Assembly (NCBI GenBank): GCA_964447925.1 | Contig: CAYUUP010000084.1 | Span: forward strand, 1 to 6,674 | Direction: 5' to 3' | From: CAYUUP01 sp964447925 | GTDB lineage: Bacteria; Bacillota; Clostridia; Oscillospirales; Oscillospiraceae | Length of the DNA: 6,674 nt | Shown: in pieces, positions 5,648 to 6,674 of the stretch | Position numbering within the stretch: position 1 is the first letter of the stretch | How the letters are laid out: every line of letters begins with the position of its first letter | Position numbers and translations under genes: made by a program | The notes under the pieces: generated by a model | The model's input: only the letters and a program-made list of their open reading frames with translations | What the model was told of the DNA's origin: nothing | Database searches by the model: none

Positions 5648-6316
5648 TCAGACCCTGTTTCCATAGAAGGGACTCTTCCCTTTCTTCCAGCAACGCGGCT
5701 CCCAATCATCGCCGCTGACCTGCCGGTATCTCTGAAACAGCCAAGCGGCAAAGGCAGCCCGGCTGGGACTTGTGGGCAGCCGGAGAAAGCGCACATCCAA
5801 ATCGCAGATCCGCACCCGATCCAAGCCGTCGGCGTCCTTTAGCAGCAGGGCCAGCAGACGGCAGCGCTCCATATCCGCTGGGTGATACTCCTCCAGCACC
5901 ACATCCAACACGGCGTCCGCCCGTGAGTGGGCCGCCACCGCCGCCTGGAGCAGGATCAGTTCCTGGCCTGTTCGACCAGTGAGTCCCTCCAGCCGCAGTG
6001 CGGAGCGGGCGCCGTGTTCGGCATCCAGCCAGTCATTCACCCGCCCCACATCGTGATAGGCGCAGGCATCCATCAGCAGAGCGGTGTCCTCCGGGGATAT
6101 TCCCTCCTCCATGGCGCACAGCCCGCCGTGAAGGATAGTACGTTCAATATGGCCCAGCCCATGTACCCTGCTCTCGAACAGGGCGGTGTGATCCAGCGTC
6201 CGCAGCCGCTCCTCCACCAGCGGAAAGAGGGGCCATGCCCCAAATCGCCCCATCAAGGGCTGGTATTCCTCCCAGCGGTTCTCCGCCAGCATATCCAGCA
6301 TAGGACTGAAACTCAT
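5648..6316 (-). CDS. HD-domain protein, putative metal-dependent phosphohydrolase
   Basis: This 222-residue protein carries the HD superfamily metal-binding pattern: H52 (VHGLGHIERT), H88-D89 (AYHDVGR), H101 (AEHGA), H130 (AAHSR) and D161 (KDADGLDRVR). Such proteins use one or two metal ions to hydrolyse phosphate esters, often of nucleotides; the substrate here is unknown. The N-terminal 40 residues and the C-terminal tail after about 185 are not recognisable. There is no signal peptide or membrane segment, so it is probably cytosolic. The start ATG at 6316 overlaps the stop of exonuclease III by four bases (ATGA), and a GGGAGGAG site (6322-6329) lies inside the end of that gene. Translation is therefore probably coupled. 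The last 30 or so residues are basic and low in pattern. The next frame stays open beyond the stop, but it does not look protein-like, so I do not call a frameshift. Confidence 0.85.
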   Translation of the reverse strand: MSFSPMLDMLAENRWEEYQPLMGRFGAWPLFPLVEERLRTLDHTALFESRVHGLGHIERTILHGGLCAMEEGISPEDTALLMDACAYHDVGRVNDWLDAEHGARSALRLEGLTGRTGQELILLQAAVAAHSRADAVLDVVLEEYHPADMERCRLLALLLKDADGLDRVRICDLDVRFLRLPTSPSRAAFAAWLFQRYRQVSGDDWEPRCWKKGKSPFYGNRV

Positions 6317-6674
6317 AGATTCTCCTCCCTCAGAATCAGCGTCACCGGGCAGTGGTCGCTGCCGAGAATCTCCGGGCAGATGGCGGACTCTTCCACCCGA
6401 GGCAGCAGCCGCTCCGAAACAATCATATAGTCAATACGCCATCCGGCGTTGTTCTCCCTGGCGTGGAAGCGGTAGCTCCACCAAGAATAGGCTCCGGTTT
6501 TATCCGGGTAAAGCCACCGGAAAGTGTCCGCAAAACCAGAACTCAACAGCCGGGTCATCCGCTCCCGCTCTTGATCCGAGAATCCCGCGTTGCCCCGGTT
6601 GGTCTTGGGATTTTTCAAGTCGATCTCCTCATGGGCCACATTTAGATCCCCGCAGTATACCACCGGCTTTTGGG
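6313..6674 (-). CDS. exoA: exodeoxyribonuclease III (AP endonuclease), C-terminal half, 5' partial
   Basis: This is a member of the exonuclease III / AP endonuclease family (EEP fold), which cuts DNA 5' of abasic sites and degrades 3' ends in base excision repair. About 119 C-terminal residues of the usual 250 are visible; the gene starts beyond the right edge. The frame is open to the window end, reading QKPVVYCGDLNVAHEEIDL, so the GTG at 6663 is internal and not the start. Key elements seen are the catalytic GDLNVAH, the DNA-contact segment NAGFSDQER, SWWSYRFHARENNAGWRIDY, and the catalytic GSDHCPV near the C terminus. All are intact. The stop TGA (6313-6315) overlaps the start of the downstream HD gene. 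The name exoA follows Firmicutes usage; xth would be the equivalent elsewhere. Confidence 0.95.
   Translation of the reverse strand, partial: QKPVVYCGDLNVAHEEIDLKNPKTNRGNAGFSDQERERMTRLLSSGFADTFRWLYPDKTGAYSWWSYRFHARENNAGWRIDYMIVSERLLPRVEESAICPEILGSDHCPVTLILREENL

Noticed and set aside
5511..5705. Frameshifted continuation of the HD-domain protein
   Set aside because: Another frame is open past the HD stop at 5648, but its sequence shows no pattern continuous with the HD protein. All metal-binding residues and a normal domain length are already present before the stop.

Overview
The window looks like chromosomal core DNA from a GC-rich clostridial Firmicute, most plausibly an Oscillospiraceae-type gut bacterium (the Flavonifractor / Lawsonibacter / Oscillibacter neighbourhood). 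That placement is inference. It rests on strong AGGAGG-type ribosome binding sites, sigma-A-like promoters, a single-chain glycyl-tRNA synthetase, a KtrAB-type potassium system, a PgcA-like phosphoglucomutase and GC-rich codon third positions. There is no phage, transposase, CRISPR array, rRNA or tRNA. One run of 10 Ns shows that this is a draft assembly.

Layout. Bases 1-1300 (+) hold the 3' three quarters of an alpha-phosphoglucomutase gene, cut by the window edge just before its catalytic serine. A perfect 38-bp palindrome with a T-run (1322-1368) separates it from the convergent ktrB-ktrA operon (3427-1388, minus strand), which encodes the membrane and regulatory subunits of a K+ transporter. 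The operon has a near-consensus promoter (TTGACA, 17 bp, TACAAT) at 3475-3503. Upstream of that lies about 225 bp of non-coding DNA that can fold into a long interrupted hairpin (3610-3662). Next comes the terminator of glycyl-tRNA synthetase (3729-3756), then the glyS gene itself (5198-3771, minus), interrupted by the in-frame N gap at 4486-4495.

Upstream of glyS is a 54-residue single-pass membrane protein with a very acidic tail (5452-5288, minus). It has a strong ribosome binding site and its own promoter (5482-5510), and a 13-bp GC hairpin without a T-run lies between it and glyS. The right end carries a two-gene operon on the minus strand: the C-terminal half of exonuclease III (cut by the window edge) followed by an HD-domain protein, joined by a 4-base ATGA overlap.

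The genes fall into separate transcription units: sugar-phosphate interconversion, K+ homeostasis, translation, and DNA repair with an HD hydrolase. I see no new multi-gene system. The least explained parts are the structured intergenic stretch at 3504-3728 and the small acidic-tailed membrane protein upstream of glyS.
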